Shown: positions 38,854 through 46,506 of the stretch, piece after piece
How the letters are laid out: each line of letters opens with the position of its first letter
Position numbering within the stretch: the stretch's first letter is position 1
Translations under genes and position numbers: made by a program
From: Streptomyces sp. NRRL S-337
GTDB lineage: Bacteria > Actinomycetota > Actinomycetes > Streptomycetales > Streptomycetaceae
Length of the DNA stretch: 54,830 nucleotides
Assembly: GCF_000720175.1 (NCBI RefSeq)
Contig: NZ_JOIX01000047.1
Coordinates: 1 to 54,830 of the forward strand
Direction: 5' to 3'
The notes under the pieces: model-generated
Database searches by the model: none
Seen by the model: the letters and a program-made list of their open reading frames with translations, nothing else
What the model was told of the DNA's origin: nothing

Positions 38854-39990
38854 ATGCAGAAGCGGCAGCAGCCGGGACGGCGGACGGTGCTGGGGGCGGC
38901 GGCCCTCGGGGCGGGAGCGGCGGTGCTCGGCGGGGCCGGGCAGGCGAGCGCCGCCGTACGCGGCACGGCGGGCCGGGAACTGCCCGTGCCGCTGATCGTC
39001 GGCCACCGCGGCGCCAGCGGCTACCGCCCCGAGCACACCTTCGGCTCCTACCAACTCGCCCTCGACATGGGTGCGGACGTCATCGAGCAGGACCTCGTCC
39101 CCACCAAGGACGGCCATCTGGTCTGCCGGCACGAGAACGACATCACCGCCACCACCGACGTCTCCGCACACCCGGAGTTCGCCGACCGCAGGACCACCAA
39201 GACCGTCGACGGACAGCAGCTGACCGGCTGGTTCACCGAGGACTTCACGCTCGCCGAACTCAAGACCCTGCGCGCCAAGGAGCGCATACCGGGCACCCGG
39301 CAGCACAACACCCTCTACGACGGCCACTGGCAGGTGCCCACCTTCGAGGAGGTCCTCCAGTGGGCCGAGCGGGAGGGCCGCAAGCGGGGCCGCCGGGTCT
39401 GGCTCCACATCGAGACCAAGCACCCCACCTACTTCCGCAAGCTCGGCCTCGGCCTGGAGGAGCGCCTCGCCAAGGCCCTGCGCGCACACGGCCGGCACCG
39501 CCGCAACTCCCCGAACTTCCTGCAGTCCTTCGAGCCCAGCAGCATCCGGCGCCTCGGCGAGCTCGTCGACTGCCCCAAGGTCGTCCTGCTGGGCACGCTC
39601 AAGGACCGCCCCTGGGACTTCACCGAGGCGGGCGACCCGCGCACCGTCGCCGACCTGGTCACGCCCAAGGGCCTCGCGTGGATCGCCGGCTTCGCCGAGG
39701 GCATCGGCCCGGACCTGACCGTGATCATCCCGCGGGACAAGGACGGCAAGCTCGGCGAGCCCACCTCCGTCGTCAAGGACGCGCACGCGGCCGGGCTGGT
39801 CCTGCATCCGTACACGGTCCGTAACGAGAACACGTTCCTGCCGGCCGACTTCCGCCGCGGCACCGACCCCAACGCCTACGGCGACTCCCTCGGCGTCTTC
39901 AAGGCGTACCTCGGCACCGGCATCGACGGGCTGTTCTCCGACAACCCCGACACCGCGCTGCTGGCCGCCGAGGAGTTCCGCACGCACTGA
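38854..39990 (+). CDS. glpQ: secreted glycerophosphodiester phosphodiesterase
   Basis: This 378-residue Tat-exported enzyme cleaves glycerophosphodiesters from phospholipids or teichoic acids to glycerol 3-phosphate. The signal QPGRRTVLGAAALGAGAAVLG precedes the TIM barrel with the catalytic pair HRGASGYRPEHT and the metal ligands in GADVIEQDLVPTKDGHLVCRHE. The ATG at 38854 lies seven bases after AAGGAG (38841-38846). A PHO-box-like array upstream suggests induction in phosphate starvation. Streptomyces carry several such genes (glpQ1, glpQ2); which one this is cannot be decided. Confidence 0.92.
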   Translation: MQKRQQPGRRTVLGAAALGAGAAVLGGAGQASAAVRGTAGRELPVPLIVGHRGASGYRPEHTFGSYQLALDMGADVIEQDLVPTKDGHLVCRHENDITATTDVSAHPEFADRRTTKTVDGQQLTGWFTEDFTLAELKTLRAKERIPGTRQHNTLYDGHWQVPTFEEVLQWAEREGRKRGRRVWLHIETKHPTYFRKLGLGLEERLAKALRAHGRHRRNSPNFLQSFEPSSIRRLGELVDCPKVVLLGTLKDRPWDFTEAGDPRTVADLVTPKGLAWIAGFAEGIGPDLTVIIPRDKDGKLGEPTSVVKDAHAAGLVLHPYTVRNENTFLPADFRRGTDPNAYGDSLGVFKAYLGTGIDGLFSDNPDTALLAAEEFRTH

Positions 39991-40239
39991 CCGGCCGCCC
40001 GGTCGCTTACCGGCACCGGGCCCCCGACCTCCCCCCCGCTCTCATCTGAGTTGGGAATGTCACAGAGGAGCTCGGTGCCGGTCCGTTCCGCTTGCCCCAA
40101 TTGCCTGCGCAGAATGCTCCCGGTGGCGATTGCCGCCGCCACATTCCGGGGAGTCCGGAAGTCAGGGCACCACGTCCGGGCGCACACCCCTTACACCCTC
40201 GCGCGCCCGGGCCAACCGAATAAGGGGAGGCATACGCGC

Positions 40240-40743
40240 ATGGGCACGAGCGTGACCATCTCTGCGGCGACCGACGAGGACGCCGAGCAGATCCTCAAAC
40301 TGCAGTACCTCTGCTACCAGTCGGAGGCCGCGCTGTACGACGACTACGGCATCGAGCCGCTCACCCAGACACTGGCCGCACTGCGCGCCGAACTGAGCGA
40401 GGGGTGCGTGCTGGTGGCCCGGCTCGGTGACGAGGTGGTCGGATCCGTGCGCGGCACCGTCGACGCGTCGGGCACCGCGGCGATAGCCAAGCTCATCGTG
40501 CACCCCCGGCTCCAGCGGCACGGCCTCGGCGGCCGGCTGCTGGCCGCGGTCGAGCAGCGGCTGGCCGAGGAGCGCTCGGCCACCCGGTTCCGCCTCTTCA
40601 CCGGCCACCGCAGCGAGGGCAATCTGCGGCTGTACCGCAGCCACGGCTACGCGCCCGTGGGCACCGAGGAGCTCAGCCGGCGGCTGAGCCTGGTCACGCT
40701 GGAGAAGGAGGCCGCGGCCGAGGAGTTCGTGGCCCAGGCGTAG
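40240..40743 (+). CDS. GNAT family N-acetyltransferase
   Basis: This 167-residue single-domain acetyltransferase has the acetyl-CoA motif HPRLQRHGLGGRLLAAVEQRL (about 90-110) and the ending GNLRLYRSHGYAPVGTEEL. The front segment SVTISAATDEDAEQILKLQYLCYQSEA is a conserved Streptomyces subgroup whose substrate I do not know. GGGGAGG at 40224-40230 supports the ATG at 40240. The gap of about 250 bases after glpQ contains no convincing gene. Confidence 0.9.
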   Translation: MGTSVTISAATDEDAEQILKLQYLCYQSEAALYDDYGIEPLTQTLAALRAELSEGCVLVARLGDEVVGSVRGTVDASGTAAIAKLIVHPRLQRHGLGGRLLAAVEQRLAEERSATRFRLFTGHRSEGNLRLYRSHGYAPVGTEELSRRLSLVTLEKEAAAEEFVAQA

Positions 40744-40783
40744 CGACTCGCACCTCGCGCGTCGCGGACATCGCGGAAGGGGA

Positions 40784-40809
40784 ACGGGCCCGCGTGGGGG
40801 CGGGCCCGT
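40784..40809. terminator. bidirectional terminator hairpin
   Basis: A 10-bp perfect stem, ACGGGCCCGC (40784-40793) with GCGGGCCCGT (40800-40809), lies between the convergent acetyltransferase and membrane-protein genes. Confidence 0.8.
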
Positions 40810-40846
40810 CCACCGGCGAGGTGCCGCAGGGGCCCCGGGGCGACCC

Positions 40847-41281
40847 TTACGCCGTGCGCGCCCGGCGCAGCCACAGCATCCCGGTGACCGGCAGCAGGAC
40901 CGGGATGAACAGGTAGCCCCTGCCGTAGTCGGACCACACCGTGGTGTCGGGGAACGCCGACGGCTCCAGCAGCGTCCAGGTGCCCACGATCAGCACGCCC
41001 ACCAGCTCCGCCGCACAGCACACCAGCGCCGCCCGGCGCGCCCGGTCGCCGCCGCGGACCAGCGAGTAGGTGATGAAGCCGTAGACCACACCGGCGAGCG
41101 CGGAGAGCGAGTACGCCAGCGGGGCCCGGTCGAAGTCCGTGGCGATCTGGAAGACCGAGCGCGACACGGCGCCGACGACCATCACGCCGTACAGCCAGAC
41201 CAGCAGGATCCCCGGGCCGGCGATCAGCTTCCGGCGGGTGCCCGGCGCACCCTCCTCGGCGGTGCGATCGGTCGCCGTCAC
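40847..41281 (-). CDS. hypothetical integral membrane protein (second of a pair)
   Basis: This 144-residue protein is not assigned to a family I can name. It has about four transmembrane helices (ILLVWLYGVMVVGAVSRSVF, YSLSALAGVVYGFITYSLV, AALVCCAAELVGVLIVGTW and GYLFIPVLLPVTGMLWL). A conserved-looking loop VFQIATDFDRAPLAY lies between the first two helices. The GTG at 41281 begins one base after the stop of the upstream membrane gene, so the two are translated together and may form one complex (inference). Confidence 0.78.
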   Translation of the reverse strand: MTATDRTAEEGAPGTRRKLIAGPGILLVWLYGVMVVGAVSRSVFQIATDFDRAPLAYSLSALAGVVYGFITYSLVRGGDRARRAALVCCAAELVGVLIVGTWTLLEPSAFPDTTVWSDYGRGYLFIPVLLPVTGMLWLRRARTA

Positions 41282-41282
41282 G

Positions 41283-41642
41283 TCAGCCTCCCCAGATGTC
41301 GAACAGCCGCACTTCGAGCACGGCCAGCACCACGCCGCCGGCGGAGACCGTCAGCGAGCCCCAACGACTGCGCTCCGCAAGGGACATGAAGCCCGCGGCG
41401 GGCACACAGGCGAACGCGCCGAGCAGATACGCCACGAAGATCGCCGTGCCCTGCGCGGGCTTCTCGCCGCGCGCCAGCTGGACGATGCCGACGACCAGCT
41501 GCACCACGGCGAGCAGCGACACCACGGCCATGCCGAGGAAGTGCCAGTCCATGGTCCGCTGGTCCCGGTAGGCGGCGAAACCGCACCAGGCGGCGAGCGC
41601 GAGCGCGGCCACACCGGTCGCGATCGTCAGGGCATCAAGCAT
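41283..41642 (-). CDS. hypothetical integral membrane protein (first of a pair)
   Basis: This 119-residue protein has four predicted helices: LTIATGVAALALAAWCGFAAY, HFLGMAVVSLLAVVQLVVGIVQL, GTAIFVAYLLGAFACVP and LTVSAGGVVLAVLEVRLF. Charged residues are few and lie at helix ends (YRDQRTMDW, ARGEKPAQG). No family is recognised. Its ATG at 41642 is divergent from the HAD hydrolase gene, and a TAATAG hexamer on the minus strand near 41655 could be its -10. It is directly followed by a second small membrane protein gene. Confidence 0.8.
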   Translation of the reverse strand: MLDALTIATGVAALALAAWCGFAAYRDQRTMDWHFLGMAVVSLLAVVQLVVGIVQLARGEKPAQGTAIFVAYLLGAFACVPAAGFMSLAERSRWGSLTVSAGGVVLAVLEVRLFDIWGG

Positions 41643-41711
41643 GCCGAGACCCTATTACGGGCCAAAAGACCCGATGCGCCCGCCCCCGGACCGCACATAC
41701 GCTCGGTCCCC

Positions 41712-42359
41712 ATGAAGATCCACGCGGACGCACTCCTCTTCGACAACGACGGCACCCTGATCTCCTCCCTCGACTCCGTCCACCGCTGCTGGACCCGCTG
41801 GGCCGAGGAGTACGACATCGCCCCCGAGGACTTCGCCCGGGTCGAGCTGCACGGCCGTCCGGCCGTCGAGATCGCCGCCGATCTGCTCCCGGCCGGGAAG
41901 GTGCCCGGCGCGCTGGCACGGATCGAACAGCTGGAGGTCGAGGACGCCGCCGGGGGTGTGACCCTGCTGCCCGGCACCCGCGCCCTCCTCGCGGGCCTGC
42001 CTCCCGAGCGGTGGGCGGTGGTCACCTCCGCCACCCGGCGGCTGGCCGAGGCCCGCCTCGGTGAGGTCGGCATCCGGCCGAAGAAGCTGATAGCCGCCGA
42101 CGACATCACCCGCGGCAAGCCCGACCCGGAGCCGTTCCTGCTGGCCGCCCGCCGGCTCGGCGTGGACCCGGCCCGCTGCGTCGTCTTCGAGGACGCCCCG
42201 GCCGGGCTGGCGGCCGGCCGCGCGGCCGGCATGACGACCGTGGCGTTGACCACAACCCACCCGGCCGCCGAGCTCTCCGCCGACGTCGTCGTCCCCGACC
42301 TGTCTGCGGTATCCGCGCAGGCCACGGACGGGACGGTGGAGATCTCCCTGGCGGGATGA
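41712..42359 (+). CDS. HAD family hydrolase, beta-phosphoglucomutase-like subgroup
   Basis: This 215-residue phosphatase or phosphomutase of the haloacid dehalogenase superfamily has motif I FDNDGTL (nucleophile D11, acid/base D13), motif II in WAVVTSATRRL, motif III with the lysine in RGKPDPEPF and motif IV FEDAPAGLAAGRAAGM. The helical cap after motif I matches sugar-phosphate phosphatases such as the 2-deoxyglucose-6-phosphate type. The ATG at 41712 lacks a clear ribosome binding site. No pathway genes adjoin it. Confidence 0.9.
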   Translation: MKIHADALLFDNDGTLISSLDSVHRCWTRWAEEYDIAPEDFARVELHGRPAVEIAADLLPAGKVPGALARIEQLEVEDAAGGVTLLPGTRALLAGLPPERWAVVTSATRRLAEARLGEVGIRPKKLIAADDITRGKPDPEPFLLAARRLGVDPARCVVFEDAPAGLAAGRAAGMTTVALTTTHPAAELSADVVVPDLSAVSAQATDGTVEISLAG

Positions 42360-42405
42360 GGCGCTGTCCACAAGTCGGTCGGTCAGGTCCGCCATTCGGA
42401 CACGG

Positions 42406-42436
42406 TTGATCGGCCCGCACGGCCGTCTGGTTTACT
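42406..42436 (+). promoter_or_regulatory. candidate promoter of the metNIQ leader
   Basis: TTGATC (42406-42411) and TTTACT (42431-42436) are 19 bases apart. Transcription starting seven bases later would begin at or next to the ATG at 42444, making the leader peptide mRNA leaderless. The spacing is long, so confidence is limited. Confidence 0.4.
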
Positions 42437-42443
42437 TGCCGCC

Positions 42444-42530
42444 ATGACCACGACGAGCTACCGCACCCCTGCGACCGAGGCGAACCTGACGCCCGGTGCT
42501 CGTTGCATGTGTCGAATGTGTGACCGCTGA
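42444..42530 (+). CDS. leader peptide upstream of metNIQ, Met/Cys-rich end
   Basis: An ATG-to-TGA frame of 28 codons begins MTTTSYRTPATE and ends GARCMCRMCDR. Three cysteine and two methionine codons fall within six successive codons near its end (42504-42521: TGC ATG TGT CGA ATG TGT). Cys and Met are rare residues, so this clustering is unlikely by chance. It sits in front of a methionine importer operon and is followed by stable hairpins, as in ribosome-mediated attenuation. Actinobacterial cysteine-responsive leader peptides are known; I do not recall this exact one being described. Low translation rate at these codons would signal lack of sulfur amino acids. Confidence 0.7.
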   Translation: MTTTSYRTPATEANLTPGARCMCRMCDR

Positions 42531-42731
42531 GGGCCCCCGCCTGAGCCTCGCGCCCCGAAGCGAGACCCCATGCCGTGCACCGGTCCCCGACCGCGCCGGC
42601 CGCCCCGCGTCACCGGAACCAGGAGCCGGGCTCCGCGCCCGCCACCGCTCCCGTTCCCCCCTGCCGCACTCGCAAGAATGCCCCGTGCCGGCGGCGACCC
42701 CGCCGTGCACTCGACAGTGACGGAATTCCCT
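42531..42731 (+). promoter_or_regulatory. structured leader between the leader peptide and metN
   Basis: About 200 GC-rich bases carry the hairpin CTCGC...GCGAG (42547-42564) soon after the leader stop, and a larger one pairing GTGC-CGGCGG (42685-42694) with CCGCCG-T-GCAC (42700-42710), directly before the metN start region. GCCGTGCAC occurs twice (42572-42580 and 42702-42710), so two mutually exclusive pairings with GTGCCGGC are possible. There is no T-tract. Control could be by translation or by Rho rather than intrinsic termination. Confidence 0.5.
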
Positions 42732-43817
42732 GTGATCACCACAACGGGCCTGACCAAGGTCTACCGTTCAGGAGACCGCGACGTCACCGCCCTGGACGGC
42801 GTCGACCTGCACGTCCGCGAGGGCGAGGTGTACGGCGTCATCGGCCAGAGCGGCGCCGGCAAGTCCACCCTCATCCGCTGCCTCAACCTCCTGGAGCGCC
42901 CCACCTCCGGCACGGTCACCGTCGCCGGCCAGGAGCTGACCTCCATCGCCGGGCGCGGCAAGCGCGCCGGCGCCCAGCTCCGCGCCGCCCGCAGCCACAT
43001 CGGCATGGTCTTCCAGCACTTCAACCTGCTGTCCTCGCGCACCGTCCAGGACAACGTCGAACTGCCGCTGGAGATCCTCAAGGTCGACCGCCGCGAACGC
43101 TCCCGCAAGGCCCTGGAACTGCTGGACCTGGTCGGTCTCGCCGACAAGGCCACGGCGTACCCCGCCCAGCTCTCCGGCGGCCAGAAGCAGCGCGTCGGCA
43201 TCGCCCGCGCCCTGGCCGGCGACCCCAAGGTGCTGCTCTCCGACGAGGCCACCAGCGCCCTCGACCCGGAGACCACCCGCTCCATCCTGACCCTGCTGCG
43301 CGACCTCAACCGCCAGCTCGGCCTGACCATCGTCCTCATCACGCACGAGATGGACGTCGTCAAGACCATCTGCGACTCGGCCGCGCTGATGAAGAACGGC
43401 CGCGTCGTCGAGCAGGGCACCGTCGCCGAACTGCTCGCCACCCCCGGCTCCGAACTCGCCCGGGAGCTCTTCCCGGTCGGCGGCGAGCCCTCGGCCGACG
43501 ACCGCACCGTCGTCGACATCACCTTCCACGGCTCGGCCGCCACCCGCCCGGTGATCTCCGAGCTGGCACGCACCTACAACGTCGACATCTCGATCCTCGG
43601 CGCCGCCATGGACACCGTCGGCGGCAAGCAGATCGGCCGGATGCGGATCGAGCTGCCCGGCCGCTTCGAGGAGAACGTCGTCCCCATCGGCTTCCTGCGC
43701 GAGCAGGGCCTACAGGTCGACGTGGCTGCCGTGGCTGCCGTGGCCGACGTGGCCGACGCCGCCCCCGCCGTCCCGGCGCCCGCCGCCGCCCCGCTCCAGA
43801 AGGAAGGTGCCAAGTGA
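42732..43817 (+). CDS. metN: methionine ABC transporter ATP-binding protein
   Basis: This 361-residue ATPase of the MetNIQ importer has Walker A GQSGAGKST, the signature LSGGQKQRVGIARAL, Walker B VLLSDEATSALDP and the switch histidine in LITHEMD. A C-terminal NIL (ligand-sensing) domain (about 260-335: PVISELARTYNVDISILGAA) is followed by an Ala/Val/Pro-rich tail. In this family the NIL domain binds methionine and shuts down transport. I chose the GTG at 42732 giving MITTTGLTKVY; a GTG at 42717 is in frame, and longer frames would read the leader. It overlaps metI (GTGA). Confidence 0.95.
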   Translation: MITTTGLTKVYRSGDRDVTALDGVDLHVREGEVYGVIGQSGAGKSTLIRCLNLLERPTSGTVTVAGQELTSIAGRGKRAGAQLRAARSHIGMVFQHFNLLSSRTVQDNVELPLEILKVDRRERSRKALELLDLVGLADKATAYPAQLSGGQKQRVGIARALAGDPKVLLSDEATSALDPETTRSILTLLRDLNRQLGLTIVLITHEMDVVKTICDSAALMKNGRVVEQGTVAELLATPGSELARELFPVGGEPSADDRTVVDITFHGSAATRPVISELARTYNVDISILGAAMDTVGGKQIGRMRIELPGRFEENVVPIGFLREQGLQVDVAAVAAVADVADAAPAVPAPAAAPLQKEGAK

Positions 43818-44551
43818 GCTGGACCGAGATGCAGCCGCTGCTCTACGACAACACGCTCGACACCCTCTTCATGGTGTGGTGGTCGACGTTCTACGCGGTC
43901 CTCTTCGGCATCCCGGCCGGCGTGCTGCTGCATCTGACCGACCGCGGCGCCCTGCTGCAGAACGTCGTGGTGAACAAGGTCCTCGGCGCGATCGTGAACA
44001 TCGGGCGGTCCTTCCCGTTCCTGATCCTGATCGTCGTGCTGATCCCCTTCACCCGGCTCGTCGTCGGCGTCTCCATCGGCCCCACCGGCGCGGTCGTCCC
44101 GCTCGCCATCGCCGCCATCCCGTTCTTCGCCCGCCTCGTCGAGGCAGCGCTGCGCGAGGTCGACCACGGCCTGGTGGAAGCCGCCCAGGCCATGGGCGGC
44201 GGCACCTGGACCATCATCTTCAAGGTGCTGCTGCCGCAGGCCCTGCCCGCACTGGTCGCGGCCGTCACCACCACCGTGATCACGCTGATCGGCTACTCCG
44301 CGATCGCCGGTGCGGTCGGCGGCGGCGGACTGGGCAACCTCGCCTACACCTACGGCTACCAGCAGTACGAGACCTCCCTGATGATCACCACCGTCGTCGA
44401 GCTGATCGTCCTGGTCACCCTCGTCCAGCTGCTCGGTGACCTGATCGTCCGCCGGCTCGCCGGCCGCGGCACCCGCCCCTCCTCGCCCGTACGCGTCGGC
44501 CTGCGCCGCGCCCGCACCGAGGAGCCGGCGGCCGTCACCGAGGCCGCCTGA
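43814..44551 (+). CDS. metI: methionine ABC transporter permease
   Basis: This 245-residue inner-membrane permease has five predicted helices and the coupling motif EAAQAMGGGTWTIIFKVLLP that contacts MetN. N-terminal LLYDNTLDTLFMVWWSTFYAVLFGIPAGVLL is typical of MetI. A basic C-terminal tail of about 30 residues (GRGTRPSSPVRVGLRRARTEE) is longer than in E. coli MetI. The start is the GTG at 43814, overlapping the metN stop by four bases. Confidence 0.95.
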   Translation: MSWTEMQPLLYDNTLDTLFMVWWSTFYAVLFGIPAGVLLHLTDRGALLQNVVVNKVLGAIVNIGRSFPFLILIVVLIPFTRLVVGVSIGPTGAVVPLAIAAIPFFARLVEAALREVDHGLVEAAQAMGGGTWTIIFKVLLPQALPALVAAVTTTVITLIGYSAIAGAVGGGGLGNLAYTYGYQQYETSLMITTVVELIVLVTLVQLLGDLIVRRLAGRGTRPSSPVRVGLRRARTEEPAAVTEAA

Positions 44552-44588
44552 CCCCGTAAGCCACCCGCGTCACCCGCACCACCCGAGA

Positions 44589-44634
44589 GCCCGGACCCTT
44601 TGCCGGGCGGACAGCACACGGACACCCCCGTGTG
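44589..44634 (+). other. two small hairpins between metI and metQ
   Basis: GCCCGG (44589-44594) pairs with CCGGGC (44603-44608), and CACACGG (44615-44621) with CCGTGTG (44628-44634). No T-tract follows. They may be stabilisers or partial terminators in the operon, which would allow more binding protein than permease to be made (inference). Confidence 0.45.
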
Positions 44635-44657
44635 GCAACAAGAAAGAGGCACTCTTC

Positions 44658-45515
44658 GTGCGCAACACCGTCAAGATCACCGTGGCCGTCGCCGCCGCCT
44701 CCGCCGTCGCCCTGGGCGCGAGCGCCTGCTCCGCGCCCTCCGACACCACGGCCAGCAGCGACAAGAGCGACAAGAACGCCCCCCTCGTCGTCGCCGCGAG
44801 CCCCACCCCGCACGCCACCATCCTCGACTTCGTCGCGAAGAAGCTGGCGGCCAAGGAGGGCCTCAAGCTCGTCGTCAAGCCGTTCAACGACTACAAGATC
44901 CCCAACAAGGTCACCGACGACGGCCAGGTCGACGCCAACTTCTTCCAGCACAAGCCCTTCCTGGACACCTTCAACAAGGAGAACGGCACCCACATCGTGC
45001 CGGTCCAGAACGTGCTCATCGAGCCCCTCGGCCTGTACTCCAAGAAGATCCACAAGCTCTCGGACCTCAAGTCCGGCTCGACCGTCTCGGTCCCCAACGA
45101 CCCGTCCAACGAGGGCCGCGCGCTCAAGCTGCTCGCCGACAACGGCGTGATCACCCTCAAGCCCGGCGTCGGCGCCGACGCCAAGCTCACCGACGTCAAG
45201 GACGACAAGGGCGTCAAGATCACGGAGCTGGAGGCCGCACAGACCGCGCCGCGCATCGACGACGTCGACGCCGCCATCATCAACGGCAACTTCGCCATCG
45301 GCGCCCACCTCAAGCCCTCCAAGGACGCCCTCGCGCTGGAGAAGGCCAAGGACAACCCCTACGCCAACTTCCTCGCCGTCAAGAAGGGCAACGAGAACGA
45401 CCCGCGGATCAAGAAGCTGGCCAAGCTCCTGAACTCCCCCGAGGTCAAGAAGTTCATCGAGGACAAGTACAAGGACGGCTCGGTCATCCCCGCCTTCGGT
45501 CCCGCCAAGGCCTGA
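44658..45515 (+). CDS. metQ: methionine-binding lipoprotein
   Basis: This 285-residue substrate-binding lipoprotein has a signal peptide and lipobox ending GASAC with the lipidated C24. The NlpA-type binding fold begins LVVAASPTPHATILDFVAKKLA and includes DANFFQHKPFLDTFNKENGT. VSVPNDPSNEGRALKLL and AAIINGNFAIGAH follow. The start is the GTG at 44658, with GAAAGAGG about eight bases before it. Two hairpins in the 106-base gap after metI may adjust its level relative to the membrane parts. Confidence 0.95.
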   Translation: MRNTVKITVAVAAASAVALGASACSAPSDTTASSDKSDKNAPLVVAASPTPHATILDFVAKKLAAKEGLKLVVKPFNDYKIPNKVTDDGQVDANFFQHKPFLDTFNKENGTHIVPVQNVLIEPLGLYSKKIHKLSDLKSGSTVSVPNDPSNEGRALKLLADNGVITLKPGVGADAKLTDVKDDKGVKITELEAAQTAPRIDDVDAAIINGNFAIGAHLKPSKDALALEKAKDNPYANFLAVKKGNENDPRIKKLAKLLNSPEVKKFIEDKYKDGSVIPAFGPAKA

Positions 45516-45529
45516 CCCCCGAGCCACCA

Positions 45530-45568
45530 CCGGGCCCCGGCAGCGCACCCCGCGCGGCCGGGGCCCGG
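45530..45568 (+). terminator. terminator after metNIQ
   Basis: CCGGGCCCCGG (45530-45540) pairs perfectly with CCGGGGCCCGG (45558-45568), 11 bp with a GC-rich 17-base loop, shortly after the metQ stop. Confidence 0.78.
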
Positions 45569-45698
45569 GCGCGTGGCACACCCACCCGCCCATGCTGCAT
45601 GCTGGTGCATTCAAGACGGTCAGACGGCCCGTGACCTCGCGGTGAACCATCCCGCGACGTCCCGGAGCACCCACGGTCAACGGCGTTGGAGCAGCGGC

Positions 45699-46334
45699 AT
45701 GACATCCACCTTTCCGGACATCTCCCTCAGCACGGACCGGCTGGTGCTGCGCCCCTTCGAAGAGGCCGACGTCCCCGCCCTCGCCGAGATGATGTCCGAC
45801 GAGCTGGTCACCGCCTGGACCGCGCTGCCGCACCCGTACACCACCGCCGAGGCCCGCGCCTGGGCCACCGGCAAGGCCGCCGCGCTCCGCACCACCGGCC
45901 GCGGCCTCGCCCTCGCCGTCACCGAATTCCTCACCCAGCGCCTGGTCGGCACCGTCCACCTCGAAAACACCGACTGGCGCATCCGCTCCACCGAGATCGG
46001 CTACGTCACCGCCCCCTGGGCCCGCGGCGAGGGCTACGCCTCGGAATCCGTCCTCGCGGTCGCGCAGTGGCTCTTCCACCACGAGAAGTTCGAACGCCTC
46101 GAACTGCGCACCGCCGCCGACAACACCGCCTCCCAGCAGGTCGCCCAGAAGATCGGCTGCATCAGCGAGGGCGTGCTGCGCAACGCCTGGATAGCCCGCA
46201 GCCGCACGGAGGACGGCGGCTGGACGGACATCCGCACCGATCTGATCGTCTGGAGCCTGCTGCCCGAGGACCTCGACGGGATCCCCGACCGGATGGCCGA
46301 CGCGAACGGATTCACCTACCTCGAGTGGAACTGA
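45699..46334 (+). CDS. GNAT family N-acetyltransferase, RimJ/RimL-like
   Basis: This 211-residue acetyltransferase belongs to the RimJ/RimL group (protein N-terminal or small-molecule amines). It has the start LSTDRLVLRPFEEADVPALAEMMSD, the acetyl-CoA site IGYVTAPWARGEGYASESVLAVAQWLF and the ending LRTAADNTASQQVAQKIGCISEG. The substrate is not predictable. The ATG at 45699 begins MTSTFPDISLS. It stands between metQ and cobL and has no obvious link to either. Confidence 0.9.
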   Translation: MTSTFPDISLSTDRLVLRPFEEADVPALAEMMSDELVTAWTALPHPYTTAEARAWATGKAAALRTTGRGLALAVTEFLTQRLVGTVHLENTDWRIRSTEIGYVTAPWARGEGYASESVLAVAQWLFHHEKFERLELRTAADNTASQQVAQKIGCISEGVLRNAWIARSRTEDGGWTDIRTDLIVWSLLPEDLDGIPDRMADANGFTYLEWN

Positions 46335-46506
46335 CCCACGCCCGCGTCCAGGTCCGTACCTCTCGGGGTACTCTCGGCCTGCCGCGCACCCGCGCGACCA
46401 GCGCGGACCTGCGTCCGGCGCACCACAGCGGCGCGCCACCGGCCCGCGGCCACCCCGCGGCCGCCACCGCCCGCGTACCCACAGCAGCCCCAGGAGACTG
46501 ACGAGC

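Noticed and set aside
39997..40021. Terminator after glpQ
   Set aside because: The arms GCCCGGT/ACCGGGC are only 7 bp with an 11-base loop and no T-tract, too weak to list as a feature.
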